A DNA stretch of 64,000 nt from Solirubrobacter taibaiensis (GCA_027587225.1 JAPDDQ010000014.1:1-64000); one strand, 5' to 3'. Shown: positions 1 through 8,877, counted from the stretch's first letter. Notes: generated by a model not told the origin, from the sequence alone. Translations and numbers: made by a program.

Positions 1-1561
1 GGGCGGCGGTGGCCTGGGGCGCGGCGGTGGGCGCCGTCGCGGCGGTCGTCGGGGCGGGCGCGGGCGCGTTGTCCCCGGGCGCCGTCACGGTCGGGGCGGT
101 GGCCGTCGGCGTGGCCTTCCCGCGGGTGGTCGGCGCGATCCCGAGGCTCGGGCCGCCGGCGCCTCGGCGCTTGGAGGTCGTCAGCGTCGAGTCGATCTTC
201 GCCTTCTCCTCCTCGACCTGCTGGCCGAGGGCGCGGGCGATCGCGATCGCCGTCGCGCGCAGGAGCGGGTCCTCGCCGACACCGTCGACGCCGCTCGTCA
301 CGGCCTTCACGGAACTCGACGTGGCGGCCTGCGGATAGTTCGCGTTGCAACCCGACACCGGCCGCACGGCGTAGGTCGTGCACGCGTTCACCAGCAGACC
401 GGCGCGCAGGTAGTGGCCCGTGGCGTCGTAGCCGTTGATGGCGGTCGCCTGGAAGTAGATGTAGTCCATCAGGCGCTGGATGCCTTCGGTGTCCCGGAAG
501 GACTCGAGCACCTCGCGCAGGTTCGTGCCGACGGGCCGGATCGATTTGGCGAGCGCGCGCAGGTCGGCGATCACCGGCCGCGCGTCGGTGACCGCGGGGG
601 TGCCCGTCTTGGCCGCCTCGCCGAGTGAGTCGACGGCCGGGATCGCGGCCTGCGAGAACGGGCCGAGCCGGCGGACGAGGTTGTTGATGTCGGTGGCGCG
701 GGCGCCGAGGTCGGTCAACAGCGGCGTGCCTTCGTCCGCCAGCTCACCGAGGGCCACCATCGTCGGGTCCAGCTCGTCGAGGAACTCCGGCAGCGTCTCG
801 ATGTCGTCCGCGAGCGCCTCGCGCCGCTCGGCCGTGGCCTTGGCCACGTCGCTCGAGTTGCGGATCGCGCTCGCCACGCGCGCACGGTCACGCGCGAGCG
901 GGGCCAGGATCGTGTCCGAGTTCACGGCCAGCTGCTCGAGCACGGTGTTCTGGCGGGCGAGGATTTCCAGCACCTTGTCGGTCTCGCGCAGCGCCGGGTT
1001 CGCGCGCCGGATGACCTCGTTGAGGTCGCGGCCGCGGCCGGCGACACCGGTTCCGAGCTCGTTGAGGATCAGCGAGAAGCGCTCCCGTTCGGGCTCGCGC
1101 ATCGTGTTGCCGATCAGGTCGATGTCCACGGACTGCGTGGTGTTCTCCACCGGCAGGAGCCGCTGGCCCTCGCCGGGCCCTTCGTCGATCAACTTCAGCT
1201 CGGGCGGCGGCTCGGCGTTCGCGGAGCGCACCTGCGTCGGCTTGCACTCGACGAAGCGCTCGCCGATCAGGTTCTGCGGGCGCACGATGCAGCTCGCGTC
1301 CTGCTTCCAGTCCGTGTAGCCCGGCTCGGTGATCTTGAGCACCACGGCGGCGCGGAAGTCCTCCGTGACGTCGATCGAGTCGATCTGGCCCACGCGGACG
1401 CCGGCGATCTTCACATCCTCGCCCGGGATCACGAAGCCGGCGTTGTCGAAGATCGCGCGCACGCGGTAGCTGCCGTCGTCCTCGGGAGCGTTCCCGAAGA
1501 TCAGGAAAGCGCCGACGGCGATGACCGCGACGATGGCGACGGCGGCGAGGACGCGGATCAT
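1..1561 (-). CDS. MCE family (MlaD-like) protein, 3' end cut by window edge
   Basis: This is a substrate-binding MCE protein of a lipid-importing ABC system, anchored in the membrane and facing outward. The start is an ATG at 1561 that overlaps the stop of the preceding MCE gene (ATGA), so the two are translationally coupled. About 520 codons are open with no stop before base 1. The product begins with one hydrophobic anchor (about residues 2-20). An MCE domain follows at about 28-110, with the typical FDNAGFVIPGEDVKIAGVRV stretch. A long alpha-helical region rich in leucine and charged residues comes next, then an Ala/Pro/Thr-rich tail. MCE proteins of this class form hexameric lipid tunnels; that role is family knowledge. 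The true C-terminus lies outside the window. Confidence 0.9.
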   Translation of the reverse strand, partial: MIRVLAAVAIVAVIAVGAFLIFGNAPEDDGSYRVRAIFDNAGFVIPGEDVKIAGVRVGQIDSIDVTEDFRAAVVLKITEPGYTDWKQDASCIVRPQNLIGERFVECKPTQVRSANAEPPPELKLIDEGPGEGQRLLPVENTTQSVDIDLIGNTMREPERERFSLILNELGTGVAGRGRDLNEVIRRANPALRETDKVLEILARQNTVLEQLAVNSDTILAPLARDRARVASAIRNSSDVAKATAERREALADDIETLPEFLDELDPTMVALGELADEGTPLLTDLGARATDINNLVRRLGPFSQAAIPAVDSLGEAAKTGTPAVTDARPVIADLRALAKSIRPVGTNLREVLESFRDTEGIQRLMDYIYFQATAINGYDATGHYLRAGLLVNACTTYAVRPVSGCNANYPQAATSSSVKAVTSGVDGVGEDPLLRATAIAIARALGQQVEEEKAKIDSTLTTSKRRGAGGPSLGIAPTTRGKATPTATAPTVTAPGDNAPAPAPTTAATAPTAAPQATAA

Positions 1562-2904
1562 GGGCCCGCGACCACCTGCGTCGGATCGCAGTCCAGGTTG
1601 CCGCCGGAGTCGCGATAGGGCGCGGAGCCGTCCACCGCGGGCTGGCTCGCGGAGCCCGGGCAGCGGCGCAGCATGCCGGTCTGCAGGCCGGCGAGGCGCT
1701 GCGCGACGGGCAGCGGCACCAGCTGCGCCGGGCCGACCGGCATGTCGTGGAGCTGGAAGGCGTTGAAGATCGGCTGGATCCGCGCGTAGTGGCCGTTGGC
1801 GTCGTAGTTGGCGGCGCCGACACCGAAGTCGCGGAACCAGCCGACGAGCTCCGGGATGTACGGGCGGATGAACTCGAGCACGGGCTGGCTCTTCTGCAGC
1901 GCGCTCGTGGAGTTCTTCATCGCGGGGCTGGCGACGCGCTGGAAGCCGGGCAGCTTCTGCGTGGCCTCGACCAGGTCGTTGTCGCTGCCGGGGCGGCGGA
2001 CGAGCGTCGAGAGGTCGGCGACCGTCGGCTTGGCGTCGCGCACGAGCGGGCGCAGCTCGCGCAGGAACGGTGCGAGGTCCTTCGTCGCGGGCTTGGATTC
2101 CGCGACCAGCGGGTCCAGGTCGTCCAGCGTCGAGCGCAGGTTCACGAACGTCGAGTTGCCGCGCCGGAGCGTGGTCGGCAGCAGCGCGAGGGCTTCGCTC
2201 AGCGCCCGGTTCTCGGCCGCGATCGCCCCGGTGGTCGTGTTCGCGTTCCCCACGAGCGAGCTCAGGTCGTCGCGCTTCTCCGCGAGCGCCGTGACCGTGC
2301 GCGAGGAGGAGACGATGAAGTCCTCCAGCGCGCCCTCGTCCTGCGTGGCCTCGTTGACGAGCCGGCGGGCGCTGGAGAGCAGCGGGTTGAAGTACTCGGT
2401 GGCCTGGGCGGCCTCTTCGCCCTTGCCGTCGAGCTGCGTCCGGAAGCCGGCGATGATGCCCTGCAGGTCGCGGCGGGCATCCGGCGTGAGCGTGTTGAAC
2501 AGCTGGTCCAGGTCGACGGCCGTCGTCGTGTTGACGGTGCCGATGGTGGTGCCGTCGGCCAGCGTCCGGCTCGCGTCGGGGCCGGGCGAGATCGCGACGT
2601 AGCGGTTCGCGATGCCCGAGAGTGACGTGAGCCGGATGACCGCGTCGGTGCCTTCGCGCAGCGGCGCGTACGGCTCCTCCACCAGGATCCGGATGGCCGC
2701 CTGGTTGTTGTCGGTGAGCCGGATGTCGTCCACGGTGCCGACGGCACGGCCGCCGATCTGGACGTTGTCGCCGACCACGAGCTGGCCGGCGTTCTCGAAG
2801 ATGAGCGTGTACTCGTGGCCGCTCGCCCGCAGGACGAACAGGTACACAGCCAGCGCCACCAGAACGGCGACACCGATTGCGATTGCGGCACGAGCGAGCG
2901 CCAC
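1558..2904 (-). CDS. MCE family (MlaD-like) protein
   Basis: This 448-residue MCE protein is the first MCE subunit of the operon. The start is GTG at 2904, directly abutting the TAA stop of the ATPase gene. A signal-anchor helix spans about residues 4-26. The MCE/MlaD domain follows at about 33-110 and contains LIFENAGQLVVGDNVQIGG and GTVDDIRLTDN. A long helical coiled region extends to about 330. Position and architecture match actinobacterial Mce proteins, which bind and pass lipids or sterols to the MlaE-type permeases. The substrate cannot be told from sequence. Its stop overlaps the start of the next MCE gene by four bases. Confidence 0.92.
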   Translation of the reverse strand: MALARAAIAIGVAVLVALAVYLFVLRASGHEYTLIFENAGQLVVGDNVQIGGRAVGTVDDIRLTDNNQAAIRILVEEPYAPLREGTDAVIRLTSLSGIANRYVAISPGPDASRTLADGTTIGTVNTTTAVDLDQLFNTLTPDARRDLQGIIAGFRTQLDGKGEEAAQATEYFNPLLSSARRLVNEATQDEGALEDFIVSSSRTVTALAEKRDDLSSLVGNANTTTGAIAAENRALSEALALLPTTLRRGNSTFVNLRSTLDDLDPLVAESKPATKDLAPFLRELRPLVRDAKPTVADLSTLVRRPGSDNDLVEATQKLPGFQRVASPAMKNSTSALQKSQPVLEFIRPYIPELVGWFRDFGVGAANYDANGHYARIQPIFNAFQLHDMPVGPAQLVPLPVAQRLAGLQTGMLRRCPGSASQPAVDGSAPYRDSGGNLDCDPTQVVAGP

Positions 2905-3726
2905 TTACTCCATCCCGAGCGGGCCCTGCGAGGCCCCCGACAAGAACTGGCGAACGAACTGGTTGTCGGAGTCGAAGAGCTCCTCGGCGGGACCGGACTC
3001 GACGATCCGGCCCTTCCACAGCACGGCGATGTACTCGGCGACGCGCTTGGCGCTCATGATGTCGTGGGTGATGACCACGTAGGCGCCGCCGTTCTCCTCG
3101 TGGATCTCCTGGATGAGCTCGCACAGCAGGGCGGTGCGGACCGGGTCCAGGCCGGAGTCGGGCTCGTCGAAGAGCACGATGTCCGGGTCCAGCACGAGCG
3201 CGCGGGCGAACCCGGCGCGCTTGCGCATCCCGCCGGAGAGCTCGTTGGGCATCTTGTCGCCGGACGCCTCGAGGCCGACCTCGCGCAGGCGCAGGTTGAC
3301 GATGTCCTCGATCTCGTCCTCGCCCTTGTCCGTGTGCTGGCGCAGCGGGAAGGCGACGTTGTCCCACAGGTTCATCGACCCGAAGAGCGCGCCGTCCTGG
3401 AACAGGACGCCGAACTTCTTGCGCATCTCGAACAGCTCTTCGTCGCGCATGCCCGGGACGGACTCGCCGTGGACCAGGACGTCACCCTCGTCGGGGTACA
3501 GCAGCCCGACCATGTGCTTGATGCACACGGACTTCCCGGTGCCCGACGGGCCCAGGATCATCGAGATCTTGTCGTTCGGGATGCCCATGTTCAGGCCGCG
3601 CAGGATCTTGTTGCGGCCGAACGCCTTGTGGACCTCGACGAACTCGACGGCGTCTTCCACCCCGGAGGAGCGCTTCTTCCCGGTGTGCCACTTGTATTCG
3701 TCGTCGTGCTGCTGGTCGGTGCTCAT
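2905..3726 (-). CDS. ABC transporter ATP-binding protein of the mce system (MlaF/MceG-like)
   Basis: This cytoplasmic ATPase powers the MCE lipid importer. I chose ATG 3726 as the start (273 residues). A further in-frame start upstream would overlap the permease gene. Walker A is GPSGTGKSV, the ABC signature is LSGGMRKR and Walker B runs into DEPDSGLDP. An H-loop histidine lies in VVITHDIMSA. The size and the degenerate signature fit the MlaF/Mkl family. The gene sits one base after the second permease stop and abuts the first MCE gene, so the ATPase is inside the operon. In mycobacteria, by contrast, the shared mceG lies elsewhere on the chromosome. Confidence 0.93.
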   Translation of the reverse strand: MSTDQQHDDEYKWHTGKKRSSGVEDAVEFVEVHKAFGRNKILRGLNMGIPNDKISMILGPSGTGKSVCIKHMVGLLYPDEGDVLVHGESVPGMRDEELFEMRKKFGVLFQDGALFGSMNLWDNVAFPLRQHTDKGEDEIEDIVNLRLREVGLEASGDKMPNELSGGMRKRAGFARALVLDPDIVLFDEPDSGLDPVRTALLCELIQEIHEENGGAYVVITHDIMSAKRVAEYIAVLWKGRIVESGPAEELFDSDNQFVRQFLSGASQGPLGME

Positions 3727-3727
3727 G

Positions 3728-4531
3728 TCACCCCCCGATCGGTGCGCGTGGATTCGCACCCCAGAACACCTGGGTGCCGAGCATGCCGATCAGGTGGACC
3801 AGCACGATGTTGAGGACCATGGATTTGGCCGTGGCGGTGCCCACGCCCACCGGTCCACCGCTCGCCGTGTAGCCGTAGTAACAGCCGACGAGCACGATCA
3901 CGGTGGCCATGACCATCGCTTTTATGAGGCTGAATAAGAGGTCCGGTGGGTTCTGGAACATCCAGAAGATGAGGCTGTAGCCGCCGCTGGAGACCTCGCC
4001 GATCTGCTCCACCACCGCCAGGTAGGAGGCGAGGAACCCCGCCCCGATCCCGGCCAGATAGACGAACGGGAGCACCAGCCAGGCCGCGAGCAGGCGCGTG
4101 GCGCACAGGAACGTCATCGAGCTGATGCCCATCACCTCGAGTGCGTCGATCTCGTCGGAGATGCGCATGGAGCCGAGCTCGGCGACGATGCCGGTGCCGA
4201 CCTTCGCGGCCATCATGTAGCCGAACGCGTACGGGATCAGCTCACGCAGGTCGCACCAGGCGGCGAACACGCCCGCGTAGGCGGGAGCGCCGGTCGCGCG
4301 GTTGAAGTACGCGGCCTCGATGCCGCACTGGAGGCCGATGATGAACGTCAGGCCCCAGATGACGAGCGTGCTGCTCAGGATCAGCACGCCGGCCTGACGC
4401 AGCGCCTCGCCGAAGTAGCGGAAGACCTTGAGGCCGTAGACCTCGCCCACGACGCGCCCCGAGAAGCGCGCGATCTCGCCGAACGTGGAGAGCCAGTCCC
4501 GCGGGACCTGCAGCCATCCGCCGTTGTTCAC
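3728..4531 (-). CDS. MlaE family ABC permease (YrbE-B type)
   Basis: This is the second of two paralogous integral membrane permeases of the mce importer, 267 residues. The start is GTG at 4531, overlapping the TGA of the upstream permease (GTGA). It has an N-terminal amphipathic region, then about five to six membrane segments. The family signature around ELGSMRISDEIDALEVMGI is the MlaE motif that contacts the ATPase. A glycine-rich GCYYGYTASGGPVGVG motif lies near the C-terminus. MlaE permeases work as a dimer; here the two unequal copies probably pair, as YrbEA and YrbEB do in actinobacteria. Confidence 0.92.
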   Translation of the reverse strand: MNNGGWLQVPRDWLSTFGEIARFSGRVVGEVYGLKVFRYFGEALRQAGVLILSSTLVIWGLTFIIGLQCGIEAAYFNRATGAPAYAGVFAAWCDLRELIPYAFGYMMAAKVGTGIVAELGSMRISDEIDALEVMGISSMTFLCATRLLAAWLVLPFVYLAGIGAGFLASYLAVVEQIGEVSSGGYSLIFWMFQNPPDLLFSLIKAMVMATVIVLVGCYYGYTASGGPVGVGTATAKSMVLNIVLVHLIGMLGTQVFWGANPRAPIGG

Positions 4532-5334
4532 TTGATGTTCACGATGTCGGGGTGGGTCGCCAGCAAGGTCTGCGTGAAGACGTAGTTGAAGGCGAAGACG
4601 CCGAGGGTCGAGATCACGACCGCCTGGTTGACCGCGCGGCCGACGCCCGCCGCGCCACCGGACGCGGTCATGCCCTTGTAGCAGCAGACGACGGCGATGA
4701 TCGCGCCGAACAGCGTGCACTTGAGGACGCTGCCCCAGAGGTCCGGGATGCTCGCGTTGGTCAGCAGGCTCGCGAAGAACGGGCCGACCGGCTGGTGGTT
4801 GACCGCGTTGGCGAGCAGGCCGCCGAAGATGCCGAACAGCACGGCGAACACGTCGAACATGCCCGTGACGATCATCAGCGCCAGAAAGCGCGGCACGACG
4901 AGGTTCTTCACCGGGTCCACGCCGAGCACCTGCAACGCGTCCAGCTCCTCGCGGATCTTGCGCGCGCCGAGATCGGCCGTGATGGCGGTACCCGCCACGC
5001 CGGCGAGCACGATCGCGGTCACGAACGGCGCGAACTCGCGGATGGAGGCGAGGACGAAGAAGCCGCCGAGGCGGTCGTTGGCGCCGAACAGCGTGAGGAA
5101 GTTGGAGGCCTGCAGACCCGGCGCCGCATATCCGAACGCGATCGTGGACACCATCAAGGGGAACCAGCACAGGCGCAGCGCGAACAGGAACTGCTGGACG
5201 AACTCTCCCCCGTACGGGTACGGCGGCCTGAGGGCAGACACGATGGTCTTCCCGGTCAGGATCATCATGTCGCCGACTTCCTCCAGCAGATTCTTCGCCG
5301 GGAGGAAGAGGCGATCAGCGGCGCCTCGAACCAA
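4528..5334 (-). CDS. MlaE family ABC permease (YrbE-A type), first gene of the mce operon
   Basis: This 268-residue MlaE permease starts at TTG 5334. An AGAGGAGAG ribosome-binding site lies a few bases upstream and supports this unusual start. The motif ADLGARKIREELDALQVLGV is the ATPase-contact signature, and CCYKGMTASGGAAGVG repeats the glycine-rich motif of the partner permease. Hydrophobic segments cover about residues 45-265. It leads an operon of permease, permease, ATPase, MCE and MCE, each gene touching or overlapping the next. Its upstream neighbour is a GNAT gene 35 bases away on the same strand, so read-through from it is possible. Confidence 0.92.
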   Translation of the reverse strand: MVRGAADRLFLPAKNLLEEVGDMMILTGKTIVSALRPPYPYGGEFVQQFLFALRLCWFPLMVSTIAFGYAAPGLQASNFLTLFGANDRLGGFFVLASIREFAPFVTAIVLAGVAGTAITADLGARKIREELDALQVLGVDPVKNLVVPRFLALMIVTGMFDVFAVLFGIFGGLLANAVNHQPVGPFFASLLTNASIPDLWGSVLKCTLFGAIIAVVCCYKGMTASGGAAGVGRAVNQAVVISTLGVFAFNYVFTQTLLATHPDIVNIK

Positions 5335-5336
5335 AA

Positions 5337-5345
5337 CTCTCCTCT
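5337..5345 (-). promoter_or_regulatory. Ribosome-binding site AGAGGAGAG before TTG start
   Basis: On the minus strand AGAGGAGAG precedes the TTG at 5334 with a 4-6 base gap. It decides the start of the first mce permease, because no ATG or GTG lies nearby with a comparable site. Confidence 0.7.
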
Positions 5346-5369
5346 TTTTGACGCCGCGTAAAGGGGCGT

Positions 5370-5960
5370 TCAGGCCGGAAGATTATGCGACCTGTCACGC
5401 ACGCGTGCCAGCAACACCACATCGACCCGCCGACCTCGCTCCAGATTGCGGGCGATCATCACGCCCTCCTCCTCGAATCCGAGCGAGTGCGCGAGTGCCC
5501 GCGCGGCCGTGTTCTCGGGCGTGGTGGTGATCTCGATCCGCTCGAGCCGGAGCTCCTCGAAGGCCCACTCGACCACCAGGGACACCGCTGCCTTGCCGAT
5601 TCCGCGGCCGCGCGCCTCAGGGACGAGCCAGTAGCCGACCTCGCCGCGCCGGTGGCGCCACGCGAGCGTGTGGAGCATCACGTGGCCGAGGAACGGGCGC
5701 TTGGAGGCGTCGGTGACCGCCATCCCGAGGAATTCGCCGCGGGCGCGCAGGCCAGGTTGGCGCGCGATGAAGCGACGCACCCCGTTCTCCGTCGGGTCCT
5801 CGTCGGCGCCGATCTGCACGCCGAGTTGCGGGTCCGCGCGGAAGGCCCCCGCGAACGCGTGCGCGTCACGGGCCCGCAGCCGCCGGAGCGCGATGCCGTC
5901 GCGCTCTAGGCCGTCGGGGAACGGGAGGCTGTTGGGCGCCACCGATGTATCTTCACGCAC
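5370..5960 (-). CDS. GNAT family N-acetyltransferase (RimJ/RimL-like)
   Basis: This cytoplasmic acetyl-CoA-dependent N-acetyltransferase is about 196 residues from GTG 5960, or 190 from GTG 5942. The acetyl-CoA loop GRGIGKAAV follows the strand GEVGYWLVPEA at about residues 108-125. The C-terminal pattern ENTAARALAHSLGFEEEGV is typical of the RimJ/RimL branch (protein or small-molecule N-acetylation). The GTG at 5960 abuts a divergent ATG at 5961, leaving no spacer, so the GTG at 5942 is also plausible. The substrate is unknown. It may be co-transcribed with the mce operon 35 bases downstream. Confidence 0.85.
   Translation of the reverse strand: MREDTSVAPNSLPFPDGLERDGIALRRLRARDAHAFAGAFRADPQLGVQIGADEDPTENGVRRFIARQPGLRARGEFLGMAVTDASKRPFLGHVMLHTLAWRHRRGEVGYWLVPEARGRGIGKAAVSLVVEWAFEELRLERIEITTTPENTAARALAHSLGFEEEGVMIARNLERGRRVDVVLLARVRDRSHNLPA
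5948..5953 (+). promoter_or_regulatory. -10 box TATCTT, 7 bases before ATG 5961
   Basis: TATCTT followed by a 7-base spacer and ATG, with no Shine-Dalgarno sequence. This predicts a leaderless transcript for the lipoprotein gene. The -35 element is not clear. Confidence 0.5.
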
Positions 5961-6545
5961 ATGCGCCGAGTCCTCCTTCTCGCCGTCCTCGCCTTCGCGG
6001 GCTGCGGTGGCGACTCGCGCCAGGACGCGGACGAGCCGTCAGGTGACTTCAAGGTCGAGGTCGTCGACGCCTCGTTCCCGCGCGTGCAGCACATCGCGGA
6101 GAGCGTCGAGCTCAAGATCAAGGTCCGCAACGGCGAGAACGACGAGTCGCTGCGCAACGTCGCCGTGACCGTCGAGACCAAGCCGCGCGGTGAGGACGCC
6201 GCGCTCGCCTTCGGTCGCAACGTCCGCGGCGCCGGGCTCTCCGACGCCGGGCGGCCGATCTGGGTGCTCGACGAGGGCCCGATGGGCGGCGACGTCGTCA
6301 CCGTGAACACGTGGTCGGCCGGCCAGTTGGGTCCCGGCCAGGAGAAGGAGCTCACGTGGAAGGTCGTGCCGGCCAAGGCCGGCACGTACGAGATCGCCTA
6401 CAGCGTCGCCCCCGGCCTCACGGGCACAGCCCGCGCCGCCGAGGGCAAGACCAGCGGACGCTTCACCGTCGTCATCAGAGATGAGCCCGTTCCCGCGCGC
6501 GTCAACAATGACGGCGAGGTCGAGCGCATCCGCGACGCCGGCTAG
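5961..6545 (+). CDS. Predicted lipoprotein of unknown function
   Basis: This 194-residue exported lipoprotein has a short signal peptide ([15 protein letters not shown]) whose lipobox LAFAGC puts the lipidated cysteine at residue 15. The mature part looks like a beta-sandwich with immunoglobulin-like character. It alternates hydrophobic strands such as [18 protein letters not shown] and [10 protein letters not shown], and phrases like [19 protein letters not shown] recall DUF11/CARDB-like domains. I cannot assign a function. The start follows a TATCTT box by 7 bases. The stop shares a CTAG with the convergent cold-shock gene. Confidence 0.8.
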   Translation: MRRVLLLAVLAFAGCGGDSRQDADEPSGDFKVEVVDASFPRVQHIAESVELKIKVRNGENDESLRNVAVTVETKPRGEDAALAFGRNVRGAGLSDAGRPIWVLDEGPMGGDVVTVNTWSAGQLGPGQEKELTWKVVPAKAGTYEIAYSVAPGLTGTARAAEGKTSGRFTVVIRDEPVPARVNNDGEVERIRDAG

Positions 6546-6745
6546 ACCTGAGTGACGTTGACGGCCTTCGGGCCCTTCGGGCCGGGCTCGGAGTCGAAGC
6601 TCACGCGCGACCCCTCGCGCAGCGTGCGGAACCCGTCCGAGTTGATCCCTGAATGATGGACGAAGTGGTCGGCACCCGTGTCATCTGGGGTGATGAACCC
6701 GAATCCCTTGTCGTCGTTGAACCACTTCACGGTGCCGGTAGGCAA
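6542..6745 (-). CDS. Cold-shock protein (CspA family)
   Basis: This 67-residue single cold-shock domain protein binds single-stranded RNA and DNA as a chaperone. It starts at TTG 6745 with [10 protein letters not shown], the standard CspA beginning, and a GGAGA site lies 8 bases upstream. RNP1 is KGFGFI and RNP2 is HFVHHS. The ending [13 protein letters not shown] is canonical. It converges on the lipoprotein gene with a four-base CTAG overlap carrying both stops. A possible -10 box (TACCTT, minus strand) lies about 40 bases upstream, leaving room for the long leader expected of csp mRNAs. Confidence 0.95.
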   Translation of the reverse strand: MPTGTVKWFNDDKGFGFITPDDTGADHFVHHSGINSDGFRTLREGSRVSFDSEPGPKGPKAVNVTQV

Positions 6746-6805
6746 AGCAGCGTCTCCATCGTGCGGTTGGGCTGAAGCGGCGTGAAGGTACCATGAGTTG
6801 CGGCG

Positions 6806-7576
6806 TCAGCGTCTGTTTACACGCTCGCAACTGACCAATCGGTCACGCCGGTCCGCTCGCACCGTGTCCCGCCCCGGCCCGCAGTTGACCGTGTCGCGCT
6901 CGCCGTCCCGCACGTCGATCGTGTCTCTGCCCGATCCGGCGTTGATGTCGTCGCGCCCGCGCCCGCCCGTGAGGCGGTCGTTGCCGCTGCCCGACTCGAT
7001 CTGATCGTCGCCCGACCCACCGTCGATCCGGTCGTTCCCGGTCTCCGTGGCGATCAGGTCGTCTCCGGCACCGCCGTCGATCCGGTCCGATCCGGGTCCG
7101 GTCGCGATCCAGTCGTCCCCGGCCCCACCCTCGATCTTGTCCAGGCCCGTGCCGCCGTCGACCTCGTCGTCGTCGTCACCGGCCTCGACCGTGTCGTTGC
7201 CGGCGTCGGCGGACAGCGAGTCCACGCCCGCTCCGCCGTCGAGCAGGTCGTTGCCGCGCCCGCCGAGCAGCACGTCGTCGCCGTCCTCGCCGCGGAGCAC
7301 ATCGTCCCCGCCGGTGCGGTCGTCGTCGTCCGTGCACACGTCGGGACGCTCGGTGCCCGGCGGACACACCCCGTCCCCGTGCAGCACGTCCCGCCCGGGC
7401 CCGCCGTCGATCCGATCGTCGTCGCCGAGGCCGAAGACGATGTCGTCGCCGCCCTTGGCGAGCACCTGATCGGCTCCCGGCGTGCCCTGCAGGAAGTCCG
7501 TGAGGTCCGTGCCCTCGATCGTCGCCGCGGACAACGCGAGTGTGGCGGCCGCGGCCGCGATCCATCCATGCACCAT
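6806..7576 (-). CDS. Secreted RTX-like calcium-binding repeat protein
   Basis: This exported protein has about 256 residues. The start is probably ATG 7576 (MVHGWIAAAAATLALSAA), although a TTG at 7582 and a second ATG are in frame. The body is a series of hemolysin-type nonapeptides of the form GGxGxDxhx, for example GGRGNDLLDGGAG and GGAGDDWIATG, which bind calcium in a parallel beta-roll. An acidic non-repeat insert (CTDDDDRTGGDD) interrupts them. The ending CGPGRDTVRADRRDRLVSC pairs two cysteines, a common actinobacterial cap. No catalytic domain is present, so it may be structural or adhesive. A perfect palindrome lies just upstream of the start. Confidence 0.85.
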   Translation of the reverse strand: MVHGWIAAAAATLALSAATIEGTDLTDFLQGTPGADQVLAKGGDDIVFGLGDDDRIDGGPGRDVLHGDGVCPPGTERPDVCTDDDDRTGGDDVLRGEDGDDVLLGGRGNDLLDGGAGVDSLSADAGNDTVEAGDDDDEVDGGTGLDKIEGGAGDDWIATGPGSDRIDGGAGDDLIATETGNDRIDGGSGDDQIESGSGNDRLTGGRGRDDINAGSGRDTIDVRDGERDTVNCGPGRDTVRADRRDRLVSCERVNRR

Positions 7577-7580
7577 CCCC

Positions 7581-7609
7581 AACTTAAAGGGGCCAGGCCC
7601 CTTTAAGTT
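7581..7609. repeat. REP-like palindrome, 14-bp arms
   Basis: Perfect inverted repeat with arms AACTTAAAGGGGCC and its complement around a single A. It lies between the PucR-type gene and the RTX-like gene. It shares the AAAGGGG/CCCCTTT form with the palindromes at 15876, 23303 and 58664. Confidence 0.85.
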
Positions 7610-7628
7610 GCGGTGGCGTCAATCCCCC

Positions 7629-8834
7629 CTAACGGTGCAGGCGCGGAGCGATGATGCGGTAGGCCTTCAGGCCGAGGCCCAGGCGCTCGCGGTCCTCGCT
7701 CAGCAACGGGTCCAGGCCCGTCAGTTCCTTCACGCGTTCCAGGCGGTACGCGACCGTGTGCCGGTGGGCGTAGATCGCCGAGGCGGTCGCGTTCATGTTG
7801 CAGTTGCGCTCCAGGTACGCGGACAGCGTGCCCACCAGGTCGGTGGAGTACTGCCCGTCGTACGCCACCAGCGGGGCGACCGTGTCCTCGTAGAAGGACC
7901 GGACCTCCTCAGGGTGGGAAGCCAGCACGCGGAACAGCAGGCGGTAGGTGCCCGTGCCGATGTCCTCGTCGATCGGGACGTCCGAGCGGCGCAGCACGTC
8001 CAGGACGAGCTCCGCCTCCTGGATCGCGCGGCCGAGGTCGGCCACGTCGGCATAGAAGGACGACACGCCCACGGTGCCGTGGCGCTGCAGCCGCGCCGCC
8101 AGACGGCGTGCCGCCGCCAGGGTCGCCGAGGCATCCGCGCCGCCGACCGCCGGCAGGAGCGCGTACACGCGCCCTGACCCGCCGCCGCCGTCCATGTGCT
8201 GCGCCAGCGCGCCCGGATGCTCCCCCGCGATCGTCGCCACCACGTGGCGGGGACGATCTGAGGACAGCTCCGCGCACAGCGCGACGGCGCCCTTCGAAAG
8301 ATCACAGCCCAGACGCGCCGCGCGTCGCAGCACCTCGTCCGGCTCGATGTCGTCACGCCCGCGCAGCTCCTCCAGGAAGGACCCGCGCAGGTTCTGCTCG
8401 ACCTCCAGCCGCGCCTCCTCGACGGCGACCTCGGTCAGGCACGCCACCGCGGCGACGTGCAGGAACTCCAATGCGTCCGGGGCGGGATCGTCCTCGCCGA
8501 GCAGGAGCACGGCTCCGAGCTGCTCGTCGCCGGAGACGATCGGCACCTCGGCCACGATCCCCGGCGGCACCGCCGCCGCCCGGTTGCGCGCCCGCTCACC
8601 CACGTACCGTCGCAGCGCGGGCAGCTCGGCCACCGGGCCCGACGCGGCCGCCGCGCCAAGGCGCGGGACCACGATCGCCACCACGCCGCCGGTCTCGCCG
8701 GCCGCGAGCGTCGCGACACCTTCGAGACCGTCACCGCTGAGCACGGCGTCGACCATGCGCAGGTGGATCGCCCTGACCCGCTCCATCACGGTGGCCCCGC
8801 GGTCATCGCGGGAGGCCTCCATCGCCACGTTCAA
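7629..8834 (-). CDS. PucR/CdaR-type transcriptional regulator
   Basis: This roughly 400-residue regulator has a GAF-like N-terminal sensor region (about 20-140), a GGDEF-like/CdaR middle region (about 170-290) and a C-terminal PucR helix-turn-helix (about 340-395). The last holds the family motif NMNATASAIYAHRHTVAYRL. Such proteins often control purine, nitrogen or sugar-acid catabolism. It lies downstream of the amt-glnB operon, which fits a nitrogen role, but a strong hairpin separates them. The start is uncertain: AAGGAGG precedes TTG 8834 by 4 bases, GTG 8828 by 10 and ATG 8822 by 16. I list the longest. Confidence 0.85.
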   Translation of the reverse strand: MNVAMEASRDDRGATVMERVRAIHLRMVDAVLSGDGLEGVATLAAGETGGVVAIVVPRLGAAAASGPVAELPALRRYVGERARNRAAAVPPGIVAEVPIVSGDEQLGAVLLLGEDDPAPDALEFLHVAAVACLTEVAVEEARLEVEQNLRGSFLEELRGRDDIEPDEVLRRAARLGCDLSKGAVALCAELSSDRPRHVVATIAGEHPGALAQHMDGGGGSGRVYALLPAVGGADASATLAAARRLAARLQRHGTVGVSSFYADVADLGRAIQEAELVLDVLRRSDVPIDEDIGTGTYRLLFRVLASHPEEVRSFYEDTVAPLVAYDGQYSTDLVGTLSAYLERNCNMNATASAIYAHRHTVAYRLERVKELTGLDPLLSEDRERLGLGLKAYRIIAPRLHR

Positions 8835-8849
8835 TACGCCTCCTTCACA

Positions 8850-8877
8850 CGCGGGGCGGCTGTGAAGCCGCCCCGCG
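8850..8877 (-). terminator. Strong hairpin after glnB (12-bp perfect stem)
   Basis: Arms CGCGGGGCGGCT and AGCCGCCCCGCG close a GTGA loop. It lies 30 bases beyond the glnB stop and just before the PucR-type gene, and has no T-run. It probably ends or attenuates the amt-glnB transcript. Confidence 0.65.

Noticed and set aside
7047..7469. Serine/proline-rich plus-strand frame within the RTX-like gene
   Set aside because: It is the complement of the GGxGxD repeats and arises from their base pattern.
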